DNA of 64,000 bases, taken from positions 117,830-181,829 of the forward strand of contig NW_027255459.1 of assembly GCF_003086295.3 (NCBI RefSeq), in the 5' to 3' direction. The notes beneath the pieces were generated by a model. The model was given only the letters and a program-made list of their open reading frames with translations. It ran no database searches and was not told where the DNA came from. Within the stretch, counting starts at the first letter, position 1; every line of letters begins with the position of its first letter. Positions 25,728 through 39,899 of the stretch are shown piece after piece. The DNA is from Arachis hypogaea. Its lineage: Eukaryota > Streptophyta > Magnoliopsida > Fabales > Fabaceae. A program made the position numbers and the translations under genes.

Positions 25728-28700
25728 TAGAAAAACCTAGAAAACCTTAAAATACCCTCAGAAATCCCATGAAAATCCCAGAAAATCCTAGAAAACCCTA
25801 GAAAATCCTAGAAAAACCCTCAAAAACCATAGAAAACCCTAAAAATCATCGAAAACCCTAGAAAAACCCTAGAAAACCTTAGAAAATATTAGAAAAATCC
25901 TAAAAAACCCTCAAATAACCCTAGAAAAATCCTAGAAAACCTCGGAAAATCCTAGAAAAACCCTAGAAAACACTCAGAAATCCCTAGAAAACCGTATAAA
26001 ACCCAAAAAAACCTAGAGAATCCTAGAAAACCCAAGAAAATCCAAGAAAGCCCTAGAAAATCCTAGAAAACTCTTGAAAACCATAGAAAACCAAAAAAAA
26101 ACTCTCGAAAACCATAGAGAACCCTAAAAAACCTTCGAAAACCATAGAAAACCCTAAAAAACTCTAGTAAACCATAGAAAACCCTAAAAAACTCTTGAAA
26201 ACTCTAGCAAACCCTAAGAAAATCTTAGAAATCTCTAGAAAATCCTAGAAAGCCCTAGAAAACCCTAAAAAACCCTCGAAAACCCTAGAAAACCCTAAAA
26301 ATCTCTAGAAAAGCTTAAAAAATCCTAGAAAATCTCTAGAAAATCCTAAAAAACACTGAAAAACCCTAGAAAATCCCTGGAAATCCCTAGAAAAACCTAG
26401 AAAATCCGAGATAACCCTTAGATATCCCTAGAAAACCCTAGAAAATTCAAGAAAACCCTAGAAAACCTTAGAATATCCTAGTAAAACCCTAGAAAATCCT
26501 AGAAAAATCCCTTGAAAACCATAGAAAACCTAAAAATCCTCGAAAACCCTAGAAAACCATAAGAAAACTATAGAAAACTCTATATATCCATAGAAAACTC
26601 CTAGAAAAACCTAGAAAAACCATAGAAAATCCTAAAAAACCATAAAAAACCCTAGAAGACCCTAGAAAACTCCTAGAAAAACCTAGAAAACCCTCAGAAA
26701 TCCCTAGAAAACACTAGAAAACCCAAGAAAATTCTAGAAAACCCTTGAAAATCCAAGAAAACCCTAGAAAACCCTAGAAAAACCTTAGAAATCCCTAGAA
26801 AACTCTAAAAAACCCAAGAAAACCCTAGAAAATCCTAGAAAATCCTAGAAAAACCCTCAAAAACCATAGAAAATCCTAAGAAAAACATAGAAAACCCTAT
26901 AAATCCATAGAAAACCCTAGAAAATCCTAGAAAACCCAAGAGAACTCCTAGAAAAACCTAGAAAATCCTAGAATACCCTCAAAAATCCCTAGAAAACCTA
27001 AGAAAATCCTAGAAAACCCTAGAAAATCCTAGAAAAACCCTTGAAAACCCTAGAAATCCCTAGAAAAACCCTAGAAATCATTAGAAAATACTAGAAAAAC
27101 CCTAAAAAACCCTCGAAAACCCTAGAAAAACCCTAAAAAACCTAGAAAATCCTAGAAAAAGTTTAAAAACCATAGAAAATCTTAAAAAACCCAAGAAAAT
27201 CTTCGAAAATCCGTGAAAATCCTAGAAAACCCCTAGAAAACACTAGAAACGCCTAGAAAAATCCTAGAAAAACTTAAAAAACCATGAAAAATCTTAAAAA
27301 AACCCAAGAAAATCTTCGAAAATCCTTGAAAATCCTAGAAAACCCTAGAAAAACCCTAGAAAACCTTAGAAAATCATAGAAAAACTCTCGAAAATCATAG
27401 AAAACCCTAAAAAACTCTCAAAAACTCTAGAAAACCCTAAAAAAACCATTGAAAATCCTAAAAAAATCTAGAAAATCCTAGAAAATCATAGAAAACCATA
27501 AAAAACTCTAGAAAACTCTAGAAAACTCCTAGAAACTGTAGAAAACACTAAGAAACCGTTAGAAATCCTAGAAAATCTAAGAAAATTCTAGAAAGAGCCA
27601 AGAAAACCCTAGAAAAACCCTAGAAAAACTTAGAAAACTCTAGAAAACCCTTAGAAATCCCTAGAAAACCCTAGAAAACCCCTAGAAAACCCTCGAAAAC
27701 TCTTGAAAACCATAGACAACCCTCGAAAACCCTAGAAAAACCCTAGAAAACCCTATAAAATCCTAGAAAAACCCTAGAAAACCCCCAGAAAACCCATGAA
27801 AATCCCAAGAAAAACCTAAAAAACCCTTAGAAATCTCTAGAAAATCCTAGAAAACTCAAGAAAACTGCAGAAAACCCTAGAAAATCCTAGAAAAATCCCA
27901 GAAAACCCTAGAAAACTCCTAGAAAAATCTAGAAAACCCTCAAAAATCCCTAGAAAACGCTAAAAAACCCTAGAAAATCCTTAAAATCCCTTGAAAATCC
28001 TAGAAAAACCAAGAAACCCCTAGAAAACCTTAGAAAATCCTAGAAAAACTCTCGAAAACCATAGAAAACCCTAAAAAACACTCGAAAACTCTAGAAAACC
28101 CTTAAAAAAACCATAAAAAAGCCTATAAATCCATAGAAAAAACCTAGAAAATCCTAGAAAATCCTTGAAAACCATAAAAAATCCTAGAAAACTCGAGAAA
28201 TCTCCTAGAAAAACCTAGAAAACCCTAGAAATCCCTCAGAAATCCCTAGAAAATCTTAGAAAACCTAAGAAAACCCTAGAAAATCTCTAGAAAAACTTAG
28301 AAAATCGTAGAAAATCCTAAAAAAGTGCAGAAAACCATAGAAAATTTTAGAAAACCCTAGAAAACTCCTAGAAAAACCTAGAAAACCCTCAGAAATCCCT
28401 AAAAAATCTTTAAAAACCCAAGAAAAACTTTGAAAATCTTTAAAAATCCTAAAAAACCCAAGAAAACCCTAGAAAACCTTAGAAAATCATAGAAAAACCC
28501 TCAAAAACCATAGAAAACCCTAAAAAACTCTTAAAAACTCTAGAAAACCCTAAAAAATCTATAGAAAACCCTATAAATCCATAGAAAACCCTAGAAAAAC
28601 CTAGAAAATCCTAGAAAATTATAGAAAATCATAAAAAACCCTAGAAAACCCTAGAAAACTCCTAGAAAAACCTAGAAAACCCTCAGAAATCCTTAGAAAT

Positions 28701-30298
28701 CCTAAAAAATCCAAGAAAACCCTAAAAAATCCTAGAAAAACCCTAGAAAACCCTAGAAAATCCCAAGAAAACCCTAGAATATCCTAGAAAAACCCTCAAA
28801 AACCATAGAAAATCCTAAAAAACTCCCGAAAACCCTAGAAACCCAAAGAAAATCTTAGAAAATCCTAGAAATCTCTAGAAAAGCTTAGAAAATCCTAGAA
28901 AATCCCTAGAAAATCCTAGAAAACCCTGTAAAACCGCAGAAAATCCCTGGAAATCCCTAGAAAAACCTAGAAAATCCGAGATAACCCTTAGAAATCTCTA
29001 GAAAACCCAAGAATACCCTAGAAAACCTTAGAATATGTTAGAAAAACCCTAGAAAATCCTAAAAAAAGCTCTTGAAAATCGTAGAAAACCCTAAAAACCC
29101 TCGAAAACACTAGAAAACTATAAGAAAACTATAGAAAACCGTATAAATCCATAGAAAACCCTAGAAAAACCTAGAAAAACCCAAGAAAAACCTAGAAAAT
29201 TCTAGAAAACCATAAAAAAACCCTAGAAGACCCTAGAAAACTCTTAGAAAAATCTAGAAAACCCTCATAAATCCCTAGAAAACACTAGAAAACCCAAGAA
29301 AATTCTGGAAAACCCTTAAAAATCATAGAAAACCCTAGAAAACACTAGAAATGCCTTAGAAATCCCGAGAAAACTCTAAAAAACCCAAGAAAACCCTAGA
29401 AAACTCTAGAAAACACAAGAAAATCCAAGAAAAACCCTAGAAAATCCTAGAAAAACCGTAGAAAAACTTAGAAAAACATAGAAAACCCTAAGAAAAACAT
29501 AGAAAACCCAATAAATTCAATGAAAATCCTAGAAAATTCTAGAAAATCGTAGAAAAACCCTAGAAGATCCTAGAAAATCGTAGAAAACTATAGAAAACAC
29601 TAGAAAATTCAAAAAAACTCATAGAAAAACCTAGAAAACCCTAAAATACCCTCAGAAATCCCTAGAAAATCCAAGAAAACCCTAGAAAACCCTAGAAAAT
29701 CCTAGAAAAACCCTCAAAAACCATAAAAACCCTAAAAACCCTCGAAAACCCTAGAAAAACCCTAGAAAACCCTAGAAAATAATAGAAAAATCCTAAAAAA
29801 CACTTAAAAAACCTTGAAAAACCCTAGAAAACCTCAGAAAATCCTAGAAAAATCCTAGAAAACACCTAGAAATCCCTAGAAAACCCAAGAAAATCCAAGA
29901 AAACCCTAGAAAATCCTAGAAAACTCTTGAAAATCATAGAAAACCCAAAAAAAACTCTCTAAAACCATAGAAAACCCTAAAAAACCTTCGAAAACCATAG
30001 AAAACCCTAAAAAACTCTGGAAAACCATAGAAAACCCTAAAAAACTCTCGAAAACTCTAGCAAACCCTAAGAAAATATTAGAAATCTCTAGAAAATCCTA
30101 GAAAGCCCTAGAAAACCGTAAAAAACTCTCGAAAACCCTAGAAAACCTTAAAAATCTCTAGAAAAGCATAGAAAATCCTAGAAAATCTCTAGAAAATCCT
30201 AAAAAACACTGAAAAACCCTAGAAAATCCCTGGAAATCCCTAGAAAAACCAAGAAAATCCGAGATAAACCTTAGATATCCCTAGAAAACCCTAGAAAA

Positions 30299-31236
30299 TC
30301 CAAGAAAACCCTAGAAAACCTTAGAATATCATAGAAAAACCCTAGAAAACCCTAGAAAATCCTAGAAAAACCCCTTGAAAACCGTAGAAAACCTAAAAAT
30401 CCTCGAAAACCCTAGAAAACTATAAGAAAACTATAGAAAACTCTATATATCCAAAGAAAACCCCTAGAAAAACCCTAGAAAATCCTAGAAAACCATAAAA
30501 AACCCTAGAAGACCCTAGAAAACTCCTAGAAAAACCTAGAAAACCCTCAGAAATCCCTAGAAAACACTAAAAAACCCAAGAAAATTCTAGAAAACCCTTG
30601 AAAATCCAAGAAAATCCTAGAAAACCCTAGAAAAACCTTAGAAATCCCAAGAAAACTCTAAAAAACCCAAGAAACCCCTAGAAAACCCTAGAAAATCCTA
30701 GAAAAACCCTCAAAAACCATAAAAAATCCTAAGAAAAACATAGAAAACCCTAGAAAGTCCTTGAAAGATCCAAAAAAATCCTAGAAAATCGTATAAAACC
30801 ATAGAAAATCCTAGAAAACCCAAGAGAACTCCTAGAAAAACCTAGAAAACCCTAGAATACCCTAAAAAATCCCTAGAAAACCTAAGAAAATCCTAGAAAA
30901 CCCTAGAAAATCCTAGAAAAACCCTTGAAACCCCTAGAAATCCATAGAAAAACCCTAGAAATCATTAGAAAATACTAGAAAAACCCTAAAAAATCCTCGA
31001 AAACCCTAGAAAAACCCTAAAAACCTAGAAAATCCTAGAAAAACCCTAGAAAAACTTTAAAAACCATAGAAAATCTTAAAAAAACCCAAAAAAATCTTTG
31101 AAAATCCTTGAAAATCCTAGAAAACCCCTAGAAAACACTAGAAACACCTAGAAAAATCCTAGAAAAACTTAAAAAACCATGGAAAATCTTAAAAAAACCC
31201 AAGAAAATCTTCGAAAATCCTTGAAAATCCTAGAAA
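30299..31236 (+). repeat. 938-bp tandem duplication, copy 1
   Basis: The order of variants repeats at 31,237-32,175, at an offset of 937-939 bp. The landmark ttgaaagatccaaaaaaatc occurs at 30,761 and 31,699. The likely crossover lies in the shared patch aaaatccaagaaaacccta, found at the start, middle and end of the pair. The duplication explains why this higher-order unit (A at 28,976 to A at 33,836) is 4,860 bp instead of about 3.9 kb. Confidence 0.8.
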
Positions 31237-32175
31237 ATCCAAGAAAACCCTAGAAAACCTTAGAATATCCTAGAAAATCCCTAGAAAATTCTAGAAAAAC
31301 CCTTGAAAACCGTAGAAAACCTAAAAATCCTCGAAAACCCTAGAAAACTATAAGAAAACTATAGAAAACTCTATATATCCAAAGAAAACCCCTAGAAAAA
31401 CCTAGAAAAACCCTAGAAAATCCTAGAAAACCATAAAAAACCCTAGAAGACCCTAGAAAACTCCTAGAAAAACCTAGAAAACCCTCAGAAATCCCTAGAA
31501 AACACTAGAAAACCCAAGAAAATTCTAGAAAACCCTTGAAAATCCAAGAAAATCCTAGAAAACCCTAGAAAAACCTTAGAAATCCCTAGAAAACTCTAAA
31601 AAACCCAAGAAAAGCCTAGAAAATTCTAGAAAATCCTAGAAAAACCCTCAAAAACCATAAAAAATCCTAAGAAAAACATAGAAAACCCTAGAAAGTCCTT
31701 GAAAGATCCAAAAAAATCCTAGAAAATCGTATAAAACCATAGAAAATCCTAGAAAACCCAAGAGAACTCCTAGAAAAACCTAGAAAACCCTAGAATACCC
31801 TAAAAAATCCCTAGAAAACCTAAGAAAATCCTAGAAAACCCTAGAAAATCCTAGAAAAACCCTTGAAAACCCTAGAAATCCCTAGAAAAACCCTAGAAAT
31901 CATTAGAAAATACTAGAAAAACCCTAAAAAATCCTCGAAAACCCTAGAAAAACCCTAAAAACCTAGAAAATCCTAGAAAAACCCTAGAAAAACTTTAAAA
32001 ACCATAGAAAATCTTAAAAAACCCAAAAAAATCTTCGAAAATCCTTGAAAATCCTAGAAAACCCCTAGAAAACACTAGAAACACCTAGAAAAATCCTAGA
32101 AAAACTTAAAAAACCATGAAAAATCTTAAAAAAACCCAAGAAAATCTTCGAAAATCCTTGAAAATCCTAGAAAAT
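31237..32175 (+). repeat. 938-bp tandem duplication, copy 2
   Basis: Second copy of 30,299-31,236, with scattered substitutions (for example tagaatatcc here against tagaatatca in copy 1). The B landmark itself (30,259) lies just left of the duplicated stretch and was not copied, which fixes the left breakpoint to the right of it. Confidence 0.8.
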
Positions 32176-34644
32176 CCAAGAAAACCCTAGAAAAACCCTA
32201 GAAAACCTTAGAAAATCATAGAAAAACTCTCGAAAACCATAGAAAACCCTAAAAAACTCTCAAAAACTCTAGAAAACCCTAAAAAAACTATAGAAAACCC
32301 TAAAAAACCCTAAAAAAATCTAGAAAATCCTAGAAAATCATAGAAAACCATAAAAAACCCTAGAAAACTCTAGAAAACTCCTAGAAACCCTAGAAAACAC
32401 TCAGAAATTGTTAGAAATCCTAGAAAATCTAAGAAAATCCTAGAAAGACCCATGAAAATCCTAGAAAAACCCTAGAAAAACTTAGAAAACTCTAGAAAAC
32501 CCTTAGAAATCCCTAGAAAATCCTAGAAAACCCTCGAAAACTCTTGAAAACCATAGACAACCCTCGAAAACCCTAGAAAAACCCTAGAAAACAATATAAA
32601 ATCCTAGAAAAACCCTAGAAAACCCCCAGAAAACCCATGAAAATCCCTAGAAAAACCTAAAAAACCCTTAGAAATCTCTAGAAAATCCTAGAAAACTCAA
32701 GAAAACCGCAGAAAACCCTAGAAAATCCTAGAAAAATCCCAGAAAACCCTAGAAAACTCCTAGAAAAATCTAGAAAACCCTCAGAAATCCATAGAAAACG
32801 CTACAAAACCCTAGAAAATCCTCAAAATCCCTTGAAAATCCTAGAAAAACCAAGAAAACCCTAGAAAACCTTAGAAAATCCTAGAAAAACTCTCGAAAAC
32901 CATAGAAAACTCTAAAAAACACTCGAAAACTCTAGAAAACCCTTAAAAAACCATAAAAAAGCCTATAAATCCCTAGAAAACCCTAGAAAAAACCTAGAAA
33001 ATCCTAGAAAATCCTTGAAAACCATAAAAAATCCTAGAAAACCCTAGAAAACTCTTAGAAAAACCTAAAAAACCCTAGAAATCTCTCAGAAATCCCTAGA
33101 AAATCCTAGAAAACCTAAGAAAACCCTAGAAAATCTCTTGAAAAACTTAGAAAATCCTAGAAAATCCTAAAAAAGTGTAGAAAACCATAGAAAATTTTAG
33201 AAAACCCTAGAAAACTCCTAGAAAAACCTAGAAAACCCTCAGAAATTCCTATAAAATCTTTAAAAACCCAAGAGAATCTTCTAAAATCCTTAAAAATCCT
33301 AAAAAACCCAAGAAAACCCTAGAAAACCTTAGAAAATCACAGAAAAACCCTCGAAAACCATAGAAAACCCTAAAAAACTCTCAAAAACTCTAGAAAACCC
33401 TAAAAAAACTATAGAAAACCCTATAAATCCATAGAAAACACTAGAAAATCCTAGAAAAACCTAGAAAATCCTAGAAAATTGTAGAAAACCATAAAAAACC
33501 CGAGAAAACCGTAGAAAACTCCTAGAAAAACCTAGAAAACCCTCAGAAATCCTTAGAAATCCTAGAAAATCCAACAAAACCCTAAAAAATCCTAGAAAAA
33601 CCCTAGAAAACCCCAAGAAAACCCTAGAATATCCTAGAAAAACTCTCAAAAACTATAGAAAATCCTAAAAAACTCTCGACAACCCTAGAAACCCAAAGAA
33701 AATCTTAGAAAACCCTAGAAAACTCTAGAAAAGCTTAGAAAATCCTAGAAAATCCCTAGAAAATCCTAGAAAATCCTAAAAAACCCTGCAAAACCGCAGA
33801 AAATCCCTGGAAATCCCTAGAAAAACCTAGAAAATCCGAGATAACCCTTAGAAATCTCTAGAAAACCCTAGAAAACCTTATAATATGCTAGAAAAACCCT
33901 AGAAAATCCTAAAAAAACCTCTTGAAAACCGTAGAAAACCCTAAAAACCCTCGATAACACTAGAAAACCCTAAGAAAACTATAGAAAATTCTATAAATCC
34001 ATAGAAAACCCTAGAAAAACCTAGAAAAACGCAAGAAAATCCTAGAAAATCTTAGAAAACCATAACAAAACCCTAGAAGACCCTAGAAAACTCCTAGAAA
34101 AACCTAGAAAACCCTCATAAATCCCTAGAAAACACTAGAAAACCCAAGAAAATTCTGGAAAACCCTTAAAAATCCTAGAAAACCCTATAAAACACTAGAA
34201 AAGCCTTAGAAATCCCTAGAAAACTCTAAAAAACCCAAGAAAACCCTAGAAAACCCTAGAAAACCTAAGAAAACCCTAGAAAAACCCTAGAAAATCCTAG
34301 AAAAACCCTAGAAAAACTTAGAAAAACATAGAAAACCCTAAGAAAAACATAGAAAATCAAATAAATTCAATGAAAATCCTAGAAAATCCTAGAAAATCAT
34401 AGAAAAACCCTAGAAAATCCTAGGAAATCGTAGAAAATCATAGAAAACCCTAGAAAACCCAAAAAAACTCCTAGAAAAACCTAAAAAACCTAAAAATACC
34501 CTCAGAAACCCTAGAAATCCAAGAAAATCCTAGAAAATCCTAGAAAATCCTAGAAAAACCTTCATAAACCATAGAAAATCCTAAAAACCCTTGAAAACCC
34601 TAGAAAAGCCTAGAAAATATTAGAAAAACCCTAAAAAACCCTCA

Positions 34645-35834
34645 AAAAACCCTAGAAAAACCCTAGAAAACCTCAGAAAATCCTAGAAAAACCCTAGAAA
34701 ACACTTAGAAATCTCTAGAAAACCGTATAAAACCCAAAAAAACCCTAGAGAATCCTAGAAAACCAAAGAAAATCCAAGAAAGTCCTAGAAAATCCTAGAA
34801 AACCCTTGAAAACCATAGAAAACAAAAAAAAACTCTCGAAAACCATAGAAAACCCTAAAAAACCTTCGAAAACCATAGAAACCCTAAAAAACTCTGGAAA
34901 ACCATAGAAAACCCTAAAAAACTCTCGAAAACTCTAGCAAACCCTAAGAAAATCTTAGAAATCTCTAGAAAATCCTAAAAAACTCTCGAAAACCCTATAA
35001 AACCCTAAAAATCTCTAGAAAAGCTTAGAAAATCCTAGAAAATCTCTAGAAAATCCTAGAAAACACTAAAAAAATCCTAGAAAATCCCAGGAAATCCCTA
35101 GAAAAACCTAGAAAATCCGAGATAACCCTTAGATATCCCTAGAAAACCTTAGAAAATCCAAGAAAACCATAGAAAACCTTAGAATATTGTAGAAAAACCC
35201 TAGAAAATCCTAGAAAAACCCCTTGAAAACCATAGAAAACCTAAAAATCCTCGAAAACACTAGAAAACCCTAAGAAAACTATAGAAAACTCTGTATATCC
35301 ATAGAAAACACTAGAAAAACCTAGAAAAACCCTAGAAAATCCTAGAAACCCATAAAAAACCCTAGAAGACCCTAGAAAACTCCTAGAAAAACCTAGAAAA
35401 CCCTCAGAAATCCCTAGAAAACACTAGAAAACCCAAGAAAATTCTAGAAAACCCTTGAAAATCCAAGAAAATCCTAGAAAACCCTAGAAAAACCTTAGAA
35501 ATCCCTAGAAAACTCTAAAAAACCCAAGAAAACCCTAGAAAACCCTAGAAAATCCTAGAAAAACCCTCAAAAACCATAAAAAATCCTAAGAAAAACATAG
35601 AAAACCCTAGAAAGTCCTTGAAAGATCCAAAAAAATCCTAGAAAATCGTATAAAACCATAGACAATCCTAGAAAACCCAAGAGAACTCCTAGAAAAACCT
35701 AGAAAACCCTAGAATACCCTAAAAAATCCCTAGAAAACCTAAGAAAATCCTAGAAAACCCTAGAAAATCCTAGAAAAACCCTTGAAAACCCTAGAAATCC
35801 CTAGAAAAACCCTAGAAATCATTAGAAAATCCTA
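34645..35834 (+). repeat. 1,190-bp tandem duplication, copy 1
   Basis: The landmark cctcagaaaatcctag occurs at 34,671 and 35,861, and B occurs at 35,117 and 36,309 with no A between them. The duplicated piece therefore includes B and its left flank. It accounts for the 5,113-bp distance between A copies at 33,836 and 38,949, against about 3.92 kb expected. Confidence 0.8.
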
Positions 35835-37045
35835 GAAAACCCTAGAAAAACCCTAGAAAACCTCAGAAAATCCTAGAAAAACCCTAGAAAACACTTAGAA
35901 ATCTCTAGAAAACCATATAAAACCCAAAAAAACCCTAGAGAATCCTAGAAAACCAAAGAAAATCCAAGAAAGTCCTAGAAAATCCTAGAAAACCCTTGAA
36001 AACCATAGAAAACAAAAAAAAAACTCTCGAAAACCATAGAAAACCCTAAAAAACCTTCGAAAACCATAGAAAACCCTAAAAAACTCTGGAAAACCATAGA
36101 AAACCCTAAAAAACTCTCGAAAACTCTAGCAAACCCTAAGAAAATCTTAGAAATCTCTAGAAAATCCTAAAAAACTCTCGAAAACCCTATAAAACCCTAA
36201 AAATCTCTAGAAAAGCTTAGAAAATCCTAGAAAATCTCTAGAAAATCCTAGAAAACACTGAAAAAACCCTAGAAAATCCCAGGAAATCCCTAGAAAAACC
36301 TAGAAAATCCGAGATAACCCTTAGATATCCCTAGAAAACCTTAGAAAATCCAAGAAAACCATAGAAAACCTTAGAATATTCTAGAAAAACCCTAGAAAAT
36401 CCTAGAAAAACCCCTTGAAAACCATAGAAAACCTAAAAATCCTCGAAAACACTAGAAAACCCTAAGAAAACTATAGAAAACTCTGTATATCCCTAGAAAA
36501 CCCTAGAAAAACCTAGAAAAACCCTAGAAAATCCTAGAAACCCATAAAAAACCCTAGAAGACCCTAGAAAACTCCTAGAAAAACCTAGAAAACCCTCATA
36601 AATCCCTAGAAAACACTAGAAAACCCAAGAAAATTCTAGAAAACCCTTGAAAATCCAAGAAAACCCTAGAAAAACCTTAGAAATCCCTAGAAAATTCTAA
36701 AAAAACCCAAGAAAACCCTAGAAAATCCTAGAAAATTCTAGAAAAATCCTATAAAATCCTAGAAAAACCCTCAAAAACCATAGAAAATCCTAAGAAAAAC
36801 ATAGAAAACCCTATAAATCCATAGAAAATTCTAGAAAATCCTTGAAAGATCCAAAAAAATCCTAGAAAATCGTAGAAAACCATAGAAAACACTAGAAAAC
36901 CCAAGAGAACTCTTAGAAAAACCTAGAAAACCCTAGAATACCCTCAAAAATCCCTAGAAAACCTAAGAAAATCCTAGAAAACCCTGGAAAATCCTAGAAA
37001 AACCCTTGAAAACCCTAGAAATCCCTAGAAAAACCATATAAATCA
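35835..37045 (+). repeat. 1,190-bp tandem duplication, copy 2
   Basis: The left two thirds follow copy 1 closely, sharing caaagaaaatccaag, the long A-run before actctcg, and the B landmark at 36,309. The right third differs by about 34 bp of insertions (offset 1,224 at the attagaaaat landmark) and looks more like neighbouring higher-order units. The pair was therefore formed by exchange between non-identical units, not by simple copying. Confidence 0.75.
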
Positions 37046-39899
37046 TTAGAAAATACTAGAAAAACCCTAAAAAAACCCTCGAAAACCCTAGAAAAACTCT
37101 AAAAAACCTAGAAAATCCTAGAAAAACCCTAGAAAAACTTTAAAAACCATAGAAAATCTTAAAAAACCCAAGAAAATCTTCGAAAATACTTGAAAATCCT
37201 AGAAAACCCCTAGAAAACACTAGAAAAACCTAGAAAAATCCTAGAAAAACTTAAAAACCATGGAAAATCTTAAAAAAACCCAAGAAAATCTTCGAAAATC
37301 CTTGAAAATCCTAGAAAACCCTAGAAAACCTTAGAAAATCATAGAAAAACTCTCGAAAATCATAGAAAACCCTAAAAAACTCTCAAAAACTCTAGAAAAC
37401 CCTAAAAAACTATAGAAAACCCTAAAAAAATCTAGAAAATCCTAGAAAATCATAGAAAACCATAAAAAAATCCTAGAAAACTCTAGAAAACTCCTAGAAA
37501 CCCTAGAAAACACTCAGAAATCGTTAGAAATCCTAGAAAATCTAAGAAAATCCTAGAAAGACCCAAGAAAACCCTAGAAAAACTTAGAAAACTCTAGAAA
37601 ACCCTTAGAAATCCCTAGAAAACCCTAGAAAACCCCCAGAAAACCCTAGAAAATCCTCGAAAACACTTGAAAACCATAGACAACCCTCGAAAACCCTAGA
37701 AAAACCCTAGAAAACCCTATAAAATCCTAGAAAAACCCTAGAAAACCCCCAGAAAACCCATGAAAATCCCTAGAAAAACCTAAAAAACCCTTAGAAATCT
37801 CTAGAAAATCCTAGAAAACTCAAGAAAACTGCAGAAAACCCTAGAAAATCCTAGAAAAATCCCAGAAAACCCTAGAAAACTCCTAGAAAAATCTAGAAAA
37901 CCCTCAAAAATCCATAGAAAATGCTAAAAAACTCTAGAAAATCCTTAAAATCCCTTGAAAATCCTAGAAAAACCAAGAAAACTATAGAAAACCATAGAAA
38001 ATCCTAGAAAAACTCTCGAAAACCATAGAAAACCCTAAAAAACACTCGAAAACTCTAGAAAACCCTTAAAAAACCATAAAAAAGCATATAAATTCATAGA
38101 AAACCCTAGAAAAAACCTAGAAAATCCTTGAAAACCATAAAAAATCCTAGAAAACTCGAGAAAACTCCTAGAAAAACCTAGAAAACCCTAGAAATCCCTC
38201 AGAAATCCCTAGAAAATCCTAGAAAACCTAAGAAAACCATAGAAAATCTCTAGAAAAACTTAGAAAATCCTAGAAAATCCTAAAAAAGTGTAGAAAACCA
38301 TAGAAAATTTTAGAAAACCCTAGAAAACTCCTAGAAAAACCTAGAAAACCCTCAGAAATCCCTAGAAAATCTTTAAAAACCCAAGAAAATCTTCAAAAAT
38401 CGTTAAAAATCCTAAAAAACCCAAGAAAACCCTAGAAAACCTTAGAAAATCATAGAAAAACCCTCGAAAACCATAGAAAACCCTAAAAAACTCTCAAAAA
38501 CTCTAGAAAACCCTAAAAAATCTATAGAAAACCCTATAAATCCATAGAAAACCCTAGAAAACCCTAGAAAAACCTAGAAAATCCTTGAAAATTGTAGCAA
38601 ACCATGAAAAACCCTAGAAAACCCTTGAAAACTCATAAAAAAACCTAGAAAACCCTCAGAAATCCTTAGAAATCCTAGCAAATCCAAGAAAACCCTAAAA
38701 AATCCTAGAAAAACCCTAGAAAACCCCGAGAAAACCCTAGAATATCCTAGAAAAACCCTCAAAAACCATAGAAAATTCTAAAAAACTCTCGAAAACCGTA
38801 GAAACCCAAAGAAAATCTTAGAAAACCCTAGAAATCTCTAGAAAAGCTCAGAAAATCCTAAAAAATCCCTAGAGAATCTTAGAAAATCCTAGAAAATCCT
38901 GTAAAACCGCAAAAAATCCCTCAAAATCCCTAGAAAAACCTAGAAAATCCGAGATAACCCTTAGAAATCTCTAGAAAACCCTAGAAAACCAAAGAAAACC
39001 CTAAAAAACCTTAGAATATGCTTGAAAAACCTTAGAAAATCCTAAAAAAATCTCTTGAAAACCGTAGAAAACCCTAAAAACCCTCGAAAACACTAGAAAA
39101 CCCTATAAATCCATAGAAAACCCTAGAAAAACTTAGAAAAACCCAAGAAAATCCTAGAAAATCCTAGAAAACCATAAAAAAAACCTAGAAGACCGTAGAC
39201 AACTCGTAGAAAAACCTAGAAAACCCTCATAAATCCCTAGAAAACACTAGAAAACCCAAGAAAATTCTGGAAAACCCTTAAAAATCCTAGAAAACCCTAG
39301 AAAATACTAGAAAAGCCTTAGAAATCCCTAGAAAACTCTAAAAAACCCAAGAAAACCCTAGAAAACCTAAGAAAACCCTAGAAAAACCTAGAAAAATTTA
39401 GAAAAACATAGAAAACACTAAGAAAAACATAGAAAACCCAATAAATTCAATGAAAATCCTAGAAAATCCTAGAAAAACCCTAGAAAATTCTAGAAAATCG
39501 TAGAAAACTATAGAAAACCCTAGAAAACAAAAAAAAACTCCTAGAAAAATCTAGAAAACCCTAAAATACCCTCAGAAATCCCTAGAAAATCCAAGAAAAT
39601 CCTGGAAAACCCTCAAAAATCCAAGAAAAATCCTCAAAAACTATAGAAAACCCTAAAAACCCTCGAAAACCCTAGAAAAACCCTAGAAAACCCTAGAAAA
39701 TATTAGAAAAATCCTAGAAAACCCTAGAAAAACCCTAGAAAACCTCAGAAAATCTTAGAAAAACCCTAGAAAACACTTAGAAATCCCTAGAAAACCGTAT
39801 AAAACCCAAAAAAACCCTAGAGAATCCTAGAAAACCCAAGAAAATCCAAGAAAGCCCTAGAAAATCCTAGAAAACTCTTGAAAACCATAGAAAACCCAA

